Shown: positions 21,861-34,245 of the stretch, piece after piece
Position numbering within the stretch: the first letter of the stretch is position 1
How the letters are laid out: each line of letters opens with the position of its first letter
NCBI RefSeq assembly: GCF_011386835.1
Contig: NC_088796.1
Coordinates: 67,903,468-67,967,467, forward strand
Length of the DNA stretch: 64,000 bases
Reading direction: 5' to 3'
Origin: Chrysemys picta bellii
Taxonomy: Eukaryota; Chordata; Testudines; Emydidae
The notes under the pieces: generated by a model
Seen by the model: the letters and a program-made list of their open reading frames with translations, nothing else
What the model was told of the DNA's origin: nothing
The model's database searches: none
Program-made: the position numbers and the translations under genes

Positions 21861-22983
21861 AGGCTCTGAAATTATGGCCCACAAACAAGTGCTCTAAAAC
21901 GTGGACCACAGTTTGGAAAACCCCCAAGTTTGATAGTGAACGACTTAGGTTAAATTCACAGTTGTGAAATAATACTGCTATGGTTGCAAATATTTTTGTT
22001 TATTTTGGTTGTTTACTCTTCTTTAACTTACATCTGTTTGATTAACCTCTCAGTCTGTAAGCATGACCCCCACCTCCTTCCATTCTGCAATGCGACTGGA
22101 CTTTGGCATGGACTCTTGCATCACATTGTTTGCTTTTATAATGAAATCATTCTTTACCACTGTGAGCACTTTATAAATATCAGAAACAAGCAGGCAGAGG
22201 GAACTCTTAGAAATATATTTTAAAGTTCTAAAAACAATTTTTCATAAAAATCTAATAAAAATGCAATAAAACACATTTTAAGAATTTTTAAATGTAATGT
22301 TTGTGTTTCATCAGGAAACAGACATTTTACTTTGAAGTGCTTCAGCCTCTTTCTTCAGAGTCTTTTATAGCAGATAGTGGAATGAGTATACTGCTTGGCT
22401 CTGAAATAGACATGTCAGCTAGTAAGTCACGTATTTTTGTTGCATTATTTCTAGTATATTTGTAATCTATATTTTAAAACCACCCAGATCATTTCTACTC
22501 ATGCTTTGATCTTCAGTCCGTCACAAAGGTTCTGTAGGCAAAGGCAGATCCACTTCAACTAAGCAGTTGATTGAAGCTAACAACGTCACACTTAAATTAA
22601 CAAAAAAGTAGAGAAAACATCTTTCAAATATTTCTACAGAATTTCTGGGCTAGATACACAACTTTTCAGCCTCATTAGTCCATCAGATGCCTCCTTTATC
22701 TATTTACTTTCATAAATCAGAGGATTTCCATGTGTACGCTAATAACATATTCATGTCTTATGTAACATGAATACATTGAAAAGAAGGAACTAAAGATTAT
22801 GATATCTACACTCTACTGATAAATAGATGGACCAGAGGGGATAGGTACCCATAGGGCAGTGAGACTGGGATTCACAAGGAAGACTTGGGCACACAAGTCC
22901 CACATTTGGGTGCCACTGCCTTCACAAAACCCCCACTCAGCTTCTGCCTAACTCTGTAGGCCCCTAAAGTGCCTAAGTGTCAG
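21861..22983. other. No recognised feature
   Basis: AT-rich intron. 22315-22425 has a short open frame after a CAG, considered and rejected as an exon. 22925-22983 carries TTAGGCACC-type motifs (CCCCTAAAGTGCCTAAGTG) of the palindromic repeat family. Confidence 0.4.
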
Positions 22984-23283
22984 AGGGTACATCCACACTG
23001 TGTTTTAAAACCTGTGGGAGCGAGTCCCAGTGCCCAGGTATAACAGACTTGGGCTCATGGGGCTTGCTCTACTGCGTTAAAAACAGCAGTGTAGATGTTC
23101 GGACCTGGGCTGGAGTTCAGGCTCTGAAGCCTGCGGAGGAGGATGGGCTTTCAGAGCCCAAGCTCACCCCAAGCCACAACTTCTTTGCTGCTGTTTTAGC
23201 TCTGTAGAACAAGCCCAATTCTGTAGAGCTGGGTTCATGAGACTCGCCACTACAAATTTTAAAACACAGTGTAGACATAGTTT
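22984..23283 (+). mobile_element. MITE with 24-bp TIRs (GTCTACACTGTGTTTTAAAA)
   Basis: The left end AGGGTACATCCACACTGTG runs into TTTTAAAA. The right end TTTTAAAACACAGTGTAGACATA is its reverse complement. It is about 300 bp, non-coding, and includes internal inverted motifs (GGGCTCATGGGGCTTGC against GTTCATGAGACTCGCC). It belongs to the reptile MITEs beginning AGGGTA(T/C)GTCTACACTG; the superfamily was not determined here. It appears nested in a TTAGGCACC palindromic repeat. Confidence 0.85.
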
Positions 23284-23475
23284 CTGCCATTAAGTATCCA
23301 AGGTGCCTAAATATCACATACACAGCCACTTTAATCCAGACGCTGCCCTACAGCTCAATATCTAGTTGATGGGTAAACCTCAGCAGGGTTCACAAAGTAG
23401 GCATTCCCCTACCTATCTTACTTTCAGGGCCCGATCCAGTGAGCATGCCTAAACCCACATAAAACGACCAGAGGA
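23284..23475. repeat. Palindromic repeat remnant around the MITE
   Basis: CCAAGGTGCCTAAATATCAC at 23299-23318 pairs in style with CCTAAAGTGCCTAAGTG on the other side of the MITE. CCCGATCCAGTGAGCATGCC follows at 23430-23450. This suggests one older element split by the MITE. Confidence 0.45.
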
Positions 23476-23525
23476 GGTGTCTCACCCTCCGGGTAGGCTC
23501 TAACCACTGGGATATGGGGTATTCT
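23476..23525 (-). repeat. tRNA-like A-box segment of a palindromic repeat
   Basis: On the minus strand it reads CCCAGTGGTTAGAGCCTACC, close to a tRNA D-arm or pol III A box. It is the same type as the plus-strand copy at 53294-53350, which also has a B-box-like part. Only the A-box half is clear here. Confidence 0.5.
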
Positions 23526-24144
23526 GGGCCATGTCTCTCTCTCTCTGTCATGTCAAAGCTGTTCCACTGGCTGTAAACTATTACATATTCATTGGAGCAG
23601 GGTGACTGGAATCTCCCCGGGTCTCCTAACTCCCTGATGAATGCCTTATTAAGTCAGTCTTACTCTCTGGCCCAATTTATATTTAAGTATTTGTACACAG
23701 TGGAATAGCTTCAGCCAGAGAGATTAGGAGAGCCTAAATGTGATATGAATAAAATGGTGGGAATTCAGAAAAGAGCAACAAAACTTTAGTGAAATATCTA
23801 CCTGAACTTGTATGGTATGAATACAAAGGAGGGAGATTAATTGAGGTGGTCCGATGGAATACATCAAAAAGCACTGTGATGAAAGTAAGCAAAGGAAAAA
23901 TTACAAAGCTACTCAAACATAAAGGAATAAAGTCTGAAAATACTAACAACAGCAAAAACCACAGTCCATGTCCCAATCTGGTGAAGATTAAAGGCCTGAT
24001 GCAATGGCCACCAAAGTCACTGTACAGGTTCCCATTGAATTCATTGGTCATTGCATCGGGCCCTACGTAATCCTGAAAAAAAGAACTTCAATGTTCACGT
24101 TCAAATACCAGGAAAAGAAGACAACTGAAGTGGTACTAAAATTA
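23526..24144. other. Mostly unrecognised intron
   Basis: 23990-24065 reads GGCCTGATGCAATGGCC and CCCATTGAATTCATTGG, then GCATCGGGCCC, a short palindromic-family member. The ORFs across 23734-24070 on both strands have no domain. Confidence 0.4.
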
Positions 24145-24543
24145 CAGTAGAATCTCAGAATTACAAACTGACCGGTCAACCACACACCACCTTTGAAACC
24201 AGAAGTATGCAATCAAGCAGCAAACACCCACCCACCCACCTCCAAAAAAATAAAATACGGTACAATATGGTGTTAAATATAAACTACTTAAAAAAAAAAA
24301 AACGGGGGAGGGGGTTAAAAAAAAAAGATTTGCCATGGTAAGGAAACTTTCTGTGCATTTAAATTAAAGATGGTTAAAAGCAGCATTTTTCTTCTGGATG
24401 GTAAAGTTTCAAAGCTGTATAAGTAAATGTTCAGTTGTAAAATTTTGAAAGAACAACCATAACCTTTTGTTCAGAATTATGAACAATTCAGAGTTATGAA
24501 CAAACTCCATTCCTGAGGTGTTCATAACTCTGAGGTTCTACTG
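24145..24543 (+). mobile_element. Tigger-like MITE (TIR CAGTAGAA(C/T)CTCAGA)
   Basis: 399 bp. The left end is CAGTAGAATCTCAGAATTAC, and the right end CATAACTCTGAGGTTCTACTG is its reverse complement. It is preceded by TA, while the right flank is TG, consistent with a mutated TA target duplication as in Tc1/mariner-pogo elements. The interior has GACCGGTCAACCACACACC and subterminal GTTCATAACTC repeats, with no ORF. It is a non-autonomous pogo/Tigger-type element. Confidence 0.85.
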
Positions 24544-26519
24544 TGCTATGAGAGTAAAAGTCACTATTGCAACAATCAATTGGGTCAGTTTGACAAAATC
24601 CCAATACCTACATTTAAAGGAATCTATGCCAATAGGAGGGAAAACTACAAAATTTAGCAGAACTATAAGTCAACTAAACTCTCAAAATTTACCAAAATAG
24701 CGAGGGAGAGAGAGAGACATAAAAATAATCTATAACCAATAAAAAGATTAAGTAGTACATAAAAAGCACTCTAAATGAACAACCTCTCCTTTCAGCTCTC
24801 AATCCCAAACATTCCCTGCTGAGGCATATTGACTGCTTGGTTATGTGTGCATACTGTGCACATTACATAAACTTGCCTTAATGAGAAAGGTGCAGCTCCT
24901 TGGTAACATCCTCCATTTTACTGTGCTGTTTATGATCATATTCTGTCCGAGTTTATTAGTACCAAACTTCTCCTCACTGCCTGTAGCCCCCACTGTTCTA
25001 ATTAGTCCAGGTCACTTTAAAATTGTATCTTGTGTGTTTGCTGCCCCTTTGATTTTGTTGTCATCCACAATTCTGGTCATGATCAAATTTACCCCAAAGA
25101 AATGTCTGACAAAGAAAGGCATGAAGTAGCTGTGGTGTATGGTTGTATAGTTCTGGATTGGGAACACCACTGACAGATGCTTCACCATTGTGACAAAATA
25201 AGCTAATCAGAACACTTTCAGACTTTCCACACACCACAGCTAGAGAACCACTGTAATAAACCAGAGATGTCCTGGCTGTGGATATAATGCAGAAAACACC
25301 TTGTTTAGGTTATCCAGAAACTTACTTTTGGATTATATGAAACAAAATGTGGCACATTACACCTCAGTATTTCCCATGTGTTCTTTTTGAACAAGCATGT
25401 GTGTATATTTAAACATAAAATTAATGAAAAAAGAATGCATGAGGATTTTAGCATTTTTCATGTTAGAAAGACAAACTACCTATTTATACCACTTTAAATT
25501 CAGATCCAGTGCATAGCAGGGTTTTAACAGCTCTGGTCTACTTTGTTACAGGAATTTTTAGAGAATCTATCACTGTAATACCTGATTTTGGGATAAGAAG
25601 GAAGAAGTCTCAACCTTTCATTAAAATTCTTCATAATAAGTTAAACCACAGTGCACCCTATCTTGCATATAATTTTGGAAAGAAATGAGTATAGAATGTT
25701 CAAACCTTCTTAGCACTGTACAGGAGATAAGTGACAAACTTTAAAGCATGAATTACAGACATGCAAACAAATGGATTGAAAAACTATGCCTAGATGGCTG
25801 CTACTCCATTCCTTCTAAAAAGTGATAAATTGTTTGAAAGCTGCTTTATGGAACAGGAAACGATGATAATTTTGGCAACTTTCCTGCTATGACATACTTT
25901 TCTAGTTGAAGCTTTTGATAAAAATAAACATTCTGTTTTCTCAGTTTTAAAATGTAGAAACTAACTTCTATTTTAGGAAGTTACTATGATGAAAAAACAA
26001 AATGGAGATATTTAAACTTGGGTGGGTTGGTTTGTTTTGTTCCGGGACCAGTGCAGAGGTTGGTATGAAAGCTGCTATGGCAGTCCTATCCCAACAGAGG
26101 ATTTCTCCGTACCACCGGGGAATTCTCAATTGGCCAATTAAGTGGAGACAACGCAAAGCAGCCTTAATGAAGCCAAGGGTTCAGCTTGAAAATCATTTAT
26201 TTCCAGACAGCTGTAGCCCAGGAATCAGCAAGGCAAACTTTTGCTCACTTCTCCAGCAATGTGCCTAAACTCTGACCTGGAGGCCTCTTTTCATTATAAA
26301 AAGATAGTTTGGCCCCTGTGGTCCTCTCTGTTACTTACCTCTTTATACCACCAATCAGATGTCATACGTTTTTTATGGTTTTTACTGACCTACTTCGGAA
26401 TCCAAATCTGGCTCCATATCCAATTTCCAATCCTCTTTGTGTCCCATGTATTTAATTTCCTATCAAATGAAAATATATGTATGCAGATAGACTAAATCTG
26501 ATCTTTATTAGCTGCTGAG
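24544..26519. other. No recognised gene
   Basis: Intron-like DNA. 26030-26270 is slightly GC-richer with a CACCGGGGAATTCTCAATTGG block and may be a repeat, but I cannot name it. No supported ORF. Confidence 0.4.
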
Positions 26520-26720
26520 AGCATTGATGCTAAAATGGGAGAGGGTGCTGCTGCACTCCCTGGCTTGAAGTGGTTTCCATCATATACAGGGTTTTACAGT
26601 TTGGTTCAGTGGCTCTCAGTACCCCCACTATACAAATTGTTCCAGCACCCCTGGCTGAGAGCTGCCGTTCACTCTCTAAATTTCCTAGCAATTTAGTACA
26701 AGATAGCGATTTTCTTGACA
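26520..26720. repeat. Unclassified interspersed repeat (GGTGCTGCTGCACTCC)
   Basis: GGGTGCTGCTGCACTCCCTGG, then TTTCCATCATATACAGGGTTTTACAGTTTGG and GTTCCAGCACCCCTGG. This sequence type recurs in turtle genomes in my recollection. Class unknown. Confidence 0.45.
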
Positions 26721-29700
26721 ACAATATTTATGTTAAATATTTTAAATAGCTTCCTGCTGTGGTCAGCAAAATGAAAAAGCTGTAGAATTTTCTCTGTTCT
26801 AAACTCCATTTTATGTGGTATGCCTTGATTATAATTTTTGTAAATTGTTTATCTGCTTGTAGGCACTTTCTATTGAAGTGTACATAGTAGTTATTTTATT
26901 TGATCACTAGCACTGGGTTTTGAGACTCTTTTTCTACTGGTGCTGACCATTTTCAGCAGTCCTCTTCATCCCTGCCTGTGTGTGTTACATTGCTGTTAAC
27001 TTGATAAGTGCAAGGACAAACTGTACAAAATAAGCTTTTACTCTCCCCTTTGCTGCCTTTTTTGTTTTCACAAATTTTTTTGCAGTTTTACTATAACTGA
27101 CTTTTCTTTGACTCACTCCTAAACTTTGTCAATGTTTAACTTACACTTTTAATAGCCAAACATTTTATACTCTTCCCTTTCATTGTTCAATTGGCAAAAT
27201 GAATTATTTTTATTGAATATTACAAAATGTATTTGTAGCACATCTTAATGAGAAATAAGTCTCCTAACAGTGGCCATTTTAACTGTATGGTTTAGATACA
27301 TTACCTGTCATTCATATTCACTTTTAAAATGTGTGGATTATTAGGCATGGAATTTTGGATATACACCTTCCAACTGTAATAATCTGAATAGAATAGGTCT
27401 AGAATTATGTTTTACTTACTCAAACTGATTTTGACTTTTCCCTCCAAAGCAGACAAAGATAAATAGTGACAAATTATAAATGACAAAGGTTGCAAGTACC
27501 TTCTGGATTATCTCATTTGTCTCCCTTTACTAGTACAATATGATCTCTGCCATAAACCCATTGTTTTCTTCTAGTTTAATCTTAGATCTTTATAGTTTAT
27601 GATTCCTCTTTGTGTAATATTCTATAGTTTAGTGTAGCTGACCTTACCGTTGGAAACTTTAGGTGAAATATTAAGAAGAAATAACATTTTCTAATTTCAA
27701 GCGGTACTTATTGTTATCCCATTCTTAACCACTTTAAATAATTCCTCCCTTCTTTGTTTCTTTACCTCACAGGTATTTATACCAAAGACTGTGCACTGTA
27801 CACAGAAGTATGGGAAACAGTAACTGAACAGTAGCTAAATTAGATTCCTGGGTGAAAGTTGTACAATATAACACAAAGCTAGGAAAATAATTGTGGTGGC
27901 TGCTGTGATTATTGTGGCAATGACTGCACAGGGTTGTAGGAATACACGGGGGAGTAAGAACCCCTCTTATGCTCTTACAGAGCCAGCCTGGGCAGAGGTG
28001 TGGATCCTTGGCTTCTTCCCCCTATGGCTAAGACAGCACAGCTCAACCAGTCTGAGGAGGCAAAGGGGAAGTGAGGACAGTAGTACCTCCTTTCAGCAAG
28101 GGGACAGAAGGCAGGAAATCATGCCTCAGAGATTCTCTCTCTGCACTGCTGCAGTGTAACAGCATAATGTCCCTTATGGAAGTGAAAGCAAAAATTGGCC
28201 CTCCAAAAGGTGTGTATCGGGATTTTGTATAAATAGTGTGTCAGCAGCCGCAGCGAGGAGAATGAGCTGACCCCGTGAGACTGATTCATTGTGTAGTTAA
28301 CATCAAAGGGCACTATGCTGCAGTTAAATGTGCTGAAAGAATACCCCGACGTATTATGTTAGCAGACAGGAGAGAAGAGTTAGTTCTTAAATTCTCTTAT
28401 GGGAATTCATTGTATTGTAATATGTTGGGAGGAGGGATAATAGATTAAATCATATGCCTTATCCAAGTGCTACAGTGCCTTTCATGCTCTGTGACAGCAA
28501 TGACCTTTTAAAACTTGGCCCCTTCATTAAAGAAGAACATAAATGTATTTTAATAAAATAAAAATATTCAAGATCCAAAGTTATTCTAATGACAACCTGT
28601 CTCTTTCACTCCCATTTTTCCCCTCTTGCTCCCCTGCCATGCCAGAATCGTTCCCCAGATGTGGGATCAGGATGTGGAGCAGTTGTGCGGAAGAACCTTG
28701 ATGTGCTATGGAGATTTGCACAATTGAAACTAATTTGCATATCACTAAAATTCTGCTTTAAAACTTGTGTGGATTTAGTACTAGTGAAAGGCAAGGGTGG
28801 AGTGTGGAAGAATAATGGGATTCCACATCCACAATTTTTTATTCCTCTCTGTGAACAGGCTGTCGCTTCAGCTCCCTAGAATCCCTGGCTGGTAAGCTCT
28901 CTTTGTGAATTAAGCAGCATGCACAATCCACCATGGTACCTCCACCAAGTGTCTTTATTACTGTTTATGCTTCAGGTACACCACAACATAACAGCATAAC
29001 TGGTCTTACCTCCTCACAGTCTGTTTACTTGGGCTTTGTGCAGTTGATGCAGATTTTACTATAAAATAATGAGTAGATTTTAAGTGCCTGATTTTGATTC
29101 TCGGCATCTTATTTTATGGGTACTTCCTTGTGCACAGTTGGTAACATTTAAGATTTAATGTGTTTGCACACAAAGGAGGCACTACTAAATACACCTACAA
29201 TTGTTTTGTTTTACTCAAGAAACAACATTGGTGTTAGTGTTGTTTAATTTAAAGATTTTTCCAAACATTGTAATTGACTGGTAGTATGCTTACAAAGGTG
29301 TGTGAATAAAACTATTATTCTCTGTTTAGGGTGTCATTGGACCAGTAATTTATAATCCAATTTACTTTATAAAACAGACCAAAATTGCAATTTAATTTCA
29401 TCAAAATAATCTACTTAGTACAATGTATTCTACTTACATTGAAATAAATATGTAAATGTTAGGATAAGAATTCCTAACACTGCACAACAAAACAATCCTA
29501 AGTAACAGTAATAATCCTTTCAGATCTTTATATGAGATACAGACAACAGTTTGTTTAGAATATGCATATCTGACTAACTGACAAGCTTATCTGCTCATGT
29601 AGAGTAAAGTGAATTAATGAACCCTTCAGAAAATGAAAATGGTTCCTGGGGCATACTTGATTTCACTAATGAGTCTATAGTGTATAAACAGTAGCACAAT

Positions 29701-29819
29701 ACTACAGTACAAATATATATGACCATTACAAAGTTTCACATAAAATCAAGGAGAGGAAAGTCGTATTAGCTTAATTTGTTCATCCTCATGCCAATAAAGG
29801 TAATTCTTTACAATATATT
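26721..29819. other. No recognised feature (3.1 kb)
   Basis: AT-rich intron-like DNA with low repeat content by eye. 27880-28160 is a GC-richer 270-bp patch with an 88-codon ORF lacking any domain. 28235-28400 and 28590-28880 also look unique. Conservation was not testable here. Confidence 0.4.
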
Positions 29820-30300
29820 CTCAGGTTCTTTGTCCAGTTTTATTTTTTAAATTACTTAAGTACTTCTGCCTTTTATCTAGGGAGACTTTTCCACAATCTA
29901 AGAGATAATCATCTTTTATTTCCCTATGCTCAATTTAATCCCATTACTCCCATTTATACATAGTCAATTCCTTTAGCTCCTTAATCATTTCTGTTTTTCT
30001 TTTGAATTCCCTTTCTTTCAGCATCACTGCTTTCCATGTATTTCCCTCCCACTGAATATTGGTATTTTGGCTTATTTTTCCACAGACATACTGGCTTGTG
30101 TTTTTCAGGTTGAATCTCATTTTGTTATTTCTTGCCCATATTTCTGCCTCCCTTGATTCCTTTGTGGTGGTATTACTTTGCCCTCACTGGTGTTTGTAGC
30201 ACCTCTATTGGCTGTGAATTAATGTGCTATTTGCCTCTTCCTCTGGATCATTAATAAAGCTGCGAAATGAAAATAGGCCTAAAATAGGCACCTCCTGAAC
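29820..30300 (-). mobile_element. Old CR1/L3-like LINE remnant
   Basis: Antisense landmarks in CR1 order: TTTCCCTCCCACTGAATATTGG (30041), TTTTTCCACAGACATACTGG, TTCAGGTTGAATCTCATTTTG (30102), CACTGGTGTTTGTAGCACCTC (30186) and GGATCATTAATAAAGCTGCG (30245; the reverse of the FINDL region). No frame remains. Same family as 3200-3545. Confidence 0.65.
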
Positions 30301-30306
30301 ACTCCT

Positions 30307-30323
30307 CCCCCCCCCCCCCCCCC
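30307..30323. repeat. Poly(C) run, 17 bases
   Basis: Uninterrupted C17, next to the CR1/L3 remnant. Confidence 0.95.
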
Positions 30324-31622
30324 AATTCAGTACTTTACCATTTATCACTGCCTTTTTTATGAGCCGTAAGCCTCTTTTCAAACCCAGTAGCCAGAGCCAA
30401 GGGTTTTTTTAATTAATTTTTCTAGAAGGATTTTATGAAGCATTGGGTCAAATCTTTACAAAATTTTAGACATTTTACTATATCACCTTTGCCTGTAGTA
30501 AAAAATATCACGTTAATCTGTAGGGTAACTAGATGCGCTTGGTTCCTGAGAATGTCATTTGTATGGAAGTATCTCAGTGCCGTTGCCATCTAAACCAAGG
30601 ATTTGTCCCAATTTCATACTAGTGATTTGGTTCCCATCCTTACATAGTACTAAGTTTAGGGAACAGTTTCCTGTACCCCTAATTAATTGTGTGTCCAGCG
30701 GTTTCGGGGGCATTCTAAATCGCAGGCAATCAAGATTTAGTTATGCACCAGTGAGCACATGATTCAACAGAAAAGCAGGCAACGGGCAATTCATAATTAT
30801 ATTATATATAAAGTTGTGCTCTTTTCAAGGGAAAGAGATCCTTGTGATACATGGGTATGGGGAGGTTGTGTGGGACTGCAGTAGGCAGGGAAATAGAGAC
30901 TGGAATGCCAATGATTTATAGCCCTACCTAACTGCAAAATCCTCCCACATTCACACTTTGCATGTGACCCCCCCCCCGCCCTGCTTCTAAACTTTCTTGC
31001 AGTCTCATCACATCAGTCATAACAATCAAAAAAATCCCAATTGATCCCCACCCTCAATCAGTCGTCAGACCATCCATAGCCTCCTAGGCCAAGGTTCCCA
31101 CCACAAACTGCCAATATCCGTCTTCTACCTGCTGTGACCCAAAATATGTAAAACTTTCTGGGGGTCTTATTTTTTCCAGTGACAATAGATTTTTGCTATT
31201 TCCAATTAATGACTAGGAAACCCATTGTGGATTAGCAAGTAAATACATTATCTTTGATTTTTGTTAGTTTCTCTCAAAACTTATTTGTCCAATTGTTTTA
31301 TAGGTGCACTGTGATGGTACCGAAAATCTTGCCAGTTTTAGCAACAGTAAATAGATATGGTAATTACAGTCTACAGTATCTCTTTACAGTTCCCTATACA
31401 GTACTTATCACAAGAAATATCTTGACTAGTGAGATTAGTTAACTGCAGATCTTATTTAGTTTTTCAAGAAAATGGTTAAATTATTCATCATCTTCACTGC
31501 AGTTTAGCTTTCATCGGTAATATTTCATGACTTTTACAAAATAAACTACAGAACATTACTGGTATACTATGAAGTCTTAACTTGCAAGTCCTCACTCAAG
31601 CATTCTGATCATTCTTTGCTAA
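30324..31622. other. No recognised feature
   Basis: Intron-like sequence, with a second short C-run at 30969-30976. No signature was seen. Confidence 0.4.
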
Positions 31623-31693
31623 GAATCATAGAACCACGGGGTTAGAAGGGACCGCAAGGGACATCTGGTCTAACCACATGCCAAGAGTGTAGG
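31623..31693 (-). mobile_element. CR1 3'-end fragment
   Basis: AATCATAGAACCACGGGGTTAGAAGGGACC followed by CATCTGGTCTAACC is the antisense of the CR1 tail (compare the sense version at 40700-40765). Only about 70 bp, and it directly abuts the truncated gag of DIRS copy D. Confidence 0.85.
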
Positions 31694-32021
31694 ATTTGTT
31701 GCATCTGGCATCCCCAAAGAAGTACAGACCAAAGTGGAGGATCTCCCCTTTGATGAGGACAAACTTTTCTCCAAAAAAACTGATGAACTCCTTCACACCA
31801 TGAAAGATTCTAGAGCGACACTGCGCACCCTGGGCATTCACCCATCTCTTCCCAGGAGGCAACGATTCCAACCCTACCAAAGACCACGCACACAACAGTA
31901 CTATCGTCCTCAACCCAGACCATACGACATAACTAGGAATCGTGCTAGACTCCCTAAGCGCAGACAAAATCAAAATCAAGCCACCGCCTTCCGTCCATCG
32001 GGGTATAAACAACAGTTTTGA
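31694..32021 (+). pseudogene. DIRS gag C-terminal part (copy D)
   Basis: It shows GIPKEVQTKVEDLPFDEDKL (upstream piece in the same frame), then FSKKTDELLHTMKDSRATLR, TLGIHPS, and a basic Arg/Gln/Tyr-rich tail (RRQRFQPYQRPRTQQYYRP) probably able to bind nucleic acid. It stops at 32019-32021 and overlaps the RT frame by about 80 bp in a different frame, as in other DIRS gag/pol arrangements. The N-terminal gag is missing. Confidence 0.8.
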
Positions 32022-33264
32022 AAAGTTGGTTGAGGGTCTGCATGACCACCCCTCGATTCCACCGCTTACTTGCCCATTTGGCCACCGCCTCCAGAATTTC
32101 CAACATGCCTGGCAGCAGATTACACAGGACCGCTGGGTCCTCGAAATAGTTCAGTCCGGTTACTCCATCCCTTTTATAGCCTACCCGCCTACGCTTCCCC
32201 CTTCCCCGTCCCTCTTCAGGGACCCTTCTCATTTCCACTTACTTCGCACAGAAGTGGAGCATCTTCTACAACTAGGTGCGGTGGAACCTGTGCCAACACA
32301 ACATCAAGGGACAGGTTTCTACTCCCATTATTTTCTGACTCAGAAAAAGACCGGAGGATGGAGGCCTATACTAGATCTACGTCAACTGAACAAATTCGTG
32401 AGGATACAAAGATTCAAGATGGTCACACTGGTCACAATAATACCTGCACTGGATCAAGGGGACTGGTTCACAGCCCTCGACCTACAGGACGCTTATTTTC
32501 ATATATCAATTCATCCAGCTCACAGACGCTTCCTACGATTCACAGTCGGTCACGACCACTTTCAATACAGAGTTCTTCCTTTCGGACTCTACACAGCACC
32601 AAGAGTTTTTTCCAAGATTCTAGCCGTGGTCGTGGTTCACCTCCGCAAACATGGGATCACGCTGTTCCCCTACCTGGACGATTGCCTCATCAAGTGCAAC
32701 TCCTATGGTGAGACACTTCAAGCTATCCGCTTCGCCATCTCCCTCTTTCACAGCCTAGGCCTCCAAATAAACATCCAAAAATCCACCCTGACACCTACAC
32801 AACAGATCGAGTTCATCGGAGCTCATCTCGACTCAATTCAGCACAGGGCCTCGCTACCATATCACAGATTCCTCGCTATCACGCAGCTCATACGCACGCT
32901 ATCTATTCGTCCCAGGACAGAGGCAAGAATCTGCCTACAGCTCCTTGGTCACGTGGCAGCCACCACCTTTGTGGTTCAGCACGCCAGGCTACACATGAGA
33001 TGTCTCCAGGGCTGGCTCAATTCCAAACAGACACACCTTCGAGATGCTGCTAACTCCTCCTCCCAATGTTACAGCTTCCCTACATTGGTGGACAAGACCA
33101 GAAAACCTCTGCACAGGGGTTTCCTTCCAGCAACGATCCCCAATGCTCATGCTCACCACGGACGCTTCCCTAATCAGTTGGGGAGTGCACCTAGTGGCAC
33201 ACAGGGCACAAGGCCGGTTGTCCGCATCAGAGACACACCTACACATAAATCTCTTAGAGCTTAG
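31942..33264 (+). pseudogene. DIRS reverse transcriptase (copy D)
   Basis: Open for 440 codons. Residues about 55-95 give the DIRS pre-RT (WQQITQDRWVLEIVQSGYSI, then PTLPPSPSLFRDPSH). About 130-150 read YFLTQKKTGGWRPILDLRQL. The motif A region is FTALDLQDAYFHISIHPAHR. Motif B is VLPFGLYTAPRVFSKIL. Motif C is YLDD at residues 244-247 (32671-32682). The thumb has STLTPTQQIEFIGAHLD. After about residue 385 the frame leaves the coding path; the RNase H continues in the frame at 33044-33379. The start Met is not biological, since the frame is open upstream and overlaps gag. RT motifs look complete, so only the frameshift visibly breaks it. Confidence 0.92.
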
Positions 33265-33380
33265 AGCAGTGAGGCAAGTATGCCTTCACTTTCCTCCCCT
33301 CATGAAGAACAAATCTTTTCGTGTCTTAACAGACAACATAGCATGCATGTACTACATAAACAGACAAGGGGGAGCATGAT
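33120..33380 (+). pseudogene. DIRS RNase H domain (copy D)
   Basis: In frame 2 it reads MLMLTTDASLISWGVHL (first Asp), NLLELRAVRQVCLHF (Glu) and FRVLTDNIACMYYINRQGG (second Asp), the three acidic positions of retrotransposon RNase H that degrades RNA in RNA:DNA hybrids. It is frameshifted relative to the RT. The following stretch to 33935 is a diverged linker in several frames. Confidence 0.88.
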
Positions 33381-33938
33381 CACATTCCCTTTGCATGGAA
33401 GCCATCTGACTATGGAATTGGTACATACAACATCGAATACAAATAATTGCTTCCTACCTACCACGCTGCCACAACACTACTGCCAACACACTCAGCAGGC
33501 ACTTCTCAACAGAACATGAATGGGAGCTGCACCCTGCAATACTTCAACAGCTCTTCTCCCTCTGGGGCACCCCATCAATAGATCTCTTCACCACGACCCT
33601 ATTTTGCTCCAGAGTGGGACTCGGGACTGCATCCCTAGGAGACGCATTCATTATCCCATGGAACAACTCCCTCCTGTACGTCTTCCCACCAATCCCTCTG
33701 TTACACAGGGTTCTTCGGAAGATCGCGGACGACAAGGCCCGGGTCATCCTTATTGCCCCGGCTTGGCCAAGACAGACGTGATATCCCTACCTACTTTGCA
33801 TGTCCTCCCGTCACCCACAGGCTCTCCCCAACAGGCCAGACCTCCTTTCCCAGGACAACGGACGGGTTCTTCACCCCCAGCTCCAAAAGCTCCACCTCAC
33901 AGCCTGGTTCCTTCATGGTTCAAACCCATGAACTAGCC

Positions 33939-34245
33939 CAAGGGTCGGCAACCTTTCAGAAGTGGTGTGCCGAGTCTTCATTTATTCACTCTAATTTAAG
34001 GTTTCGTGTGCCGGTAATACATTTTAACATTTTTAGATGGTCTCTTTCTCTAAGTCTATATAACTAAACTATTGTTGTATGTAAAGTAAATAAGGTTTTT
34101 AAAATGTTTAAGAAGCTTCATTTAAAATTTAAATTAAAATGCAGAGCCCTCCAGACCAGTGGCCAGGACCTGGGCAGTGTGAGTGCCACTGAAAATCAGC
34201 TCACATGCTGCCTTCGGCACATGTGCCATAGGTTGCCTACCCCTG
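33939..34245 (+). mobile_element. hAT MITE nested in DIRS, perfect 8-bp TSD
   Basis: 307 bp starting CAAGGGTCGGCAACCTTTC and ending GGTTGCCTACCCCTG, imperfect TIRs. AACTAGCC lies on both sides (33931-33938 and 34246-34253). The interior includes TTAAGGTTTCGTGTGCCGG and GCCTTCGGCACATGTGCCA and is AT-rich. Removing the element and one AACTAGCC restores continuous DIRS sequence at the start of the recombinase region. Confidence 0.96.

Noticed and set aside
22315..22425. Possible extra exon: an open stretch after TTTCATCAG followed by AGTAAG-like donor text.
   Set aside because: The translated stretch does not match any part of FER I know, there is no second supporting exon nearby, and the pattern can arise by chance in an AT-rich intron.
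31626..32238. Minus-strand ORFs opposite the DIRS gag and RT.
   Set aside because: Shadows of the coding strand with no domain.
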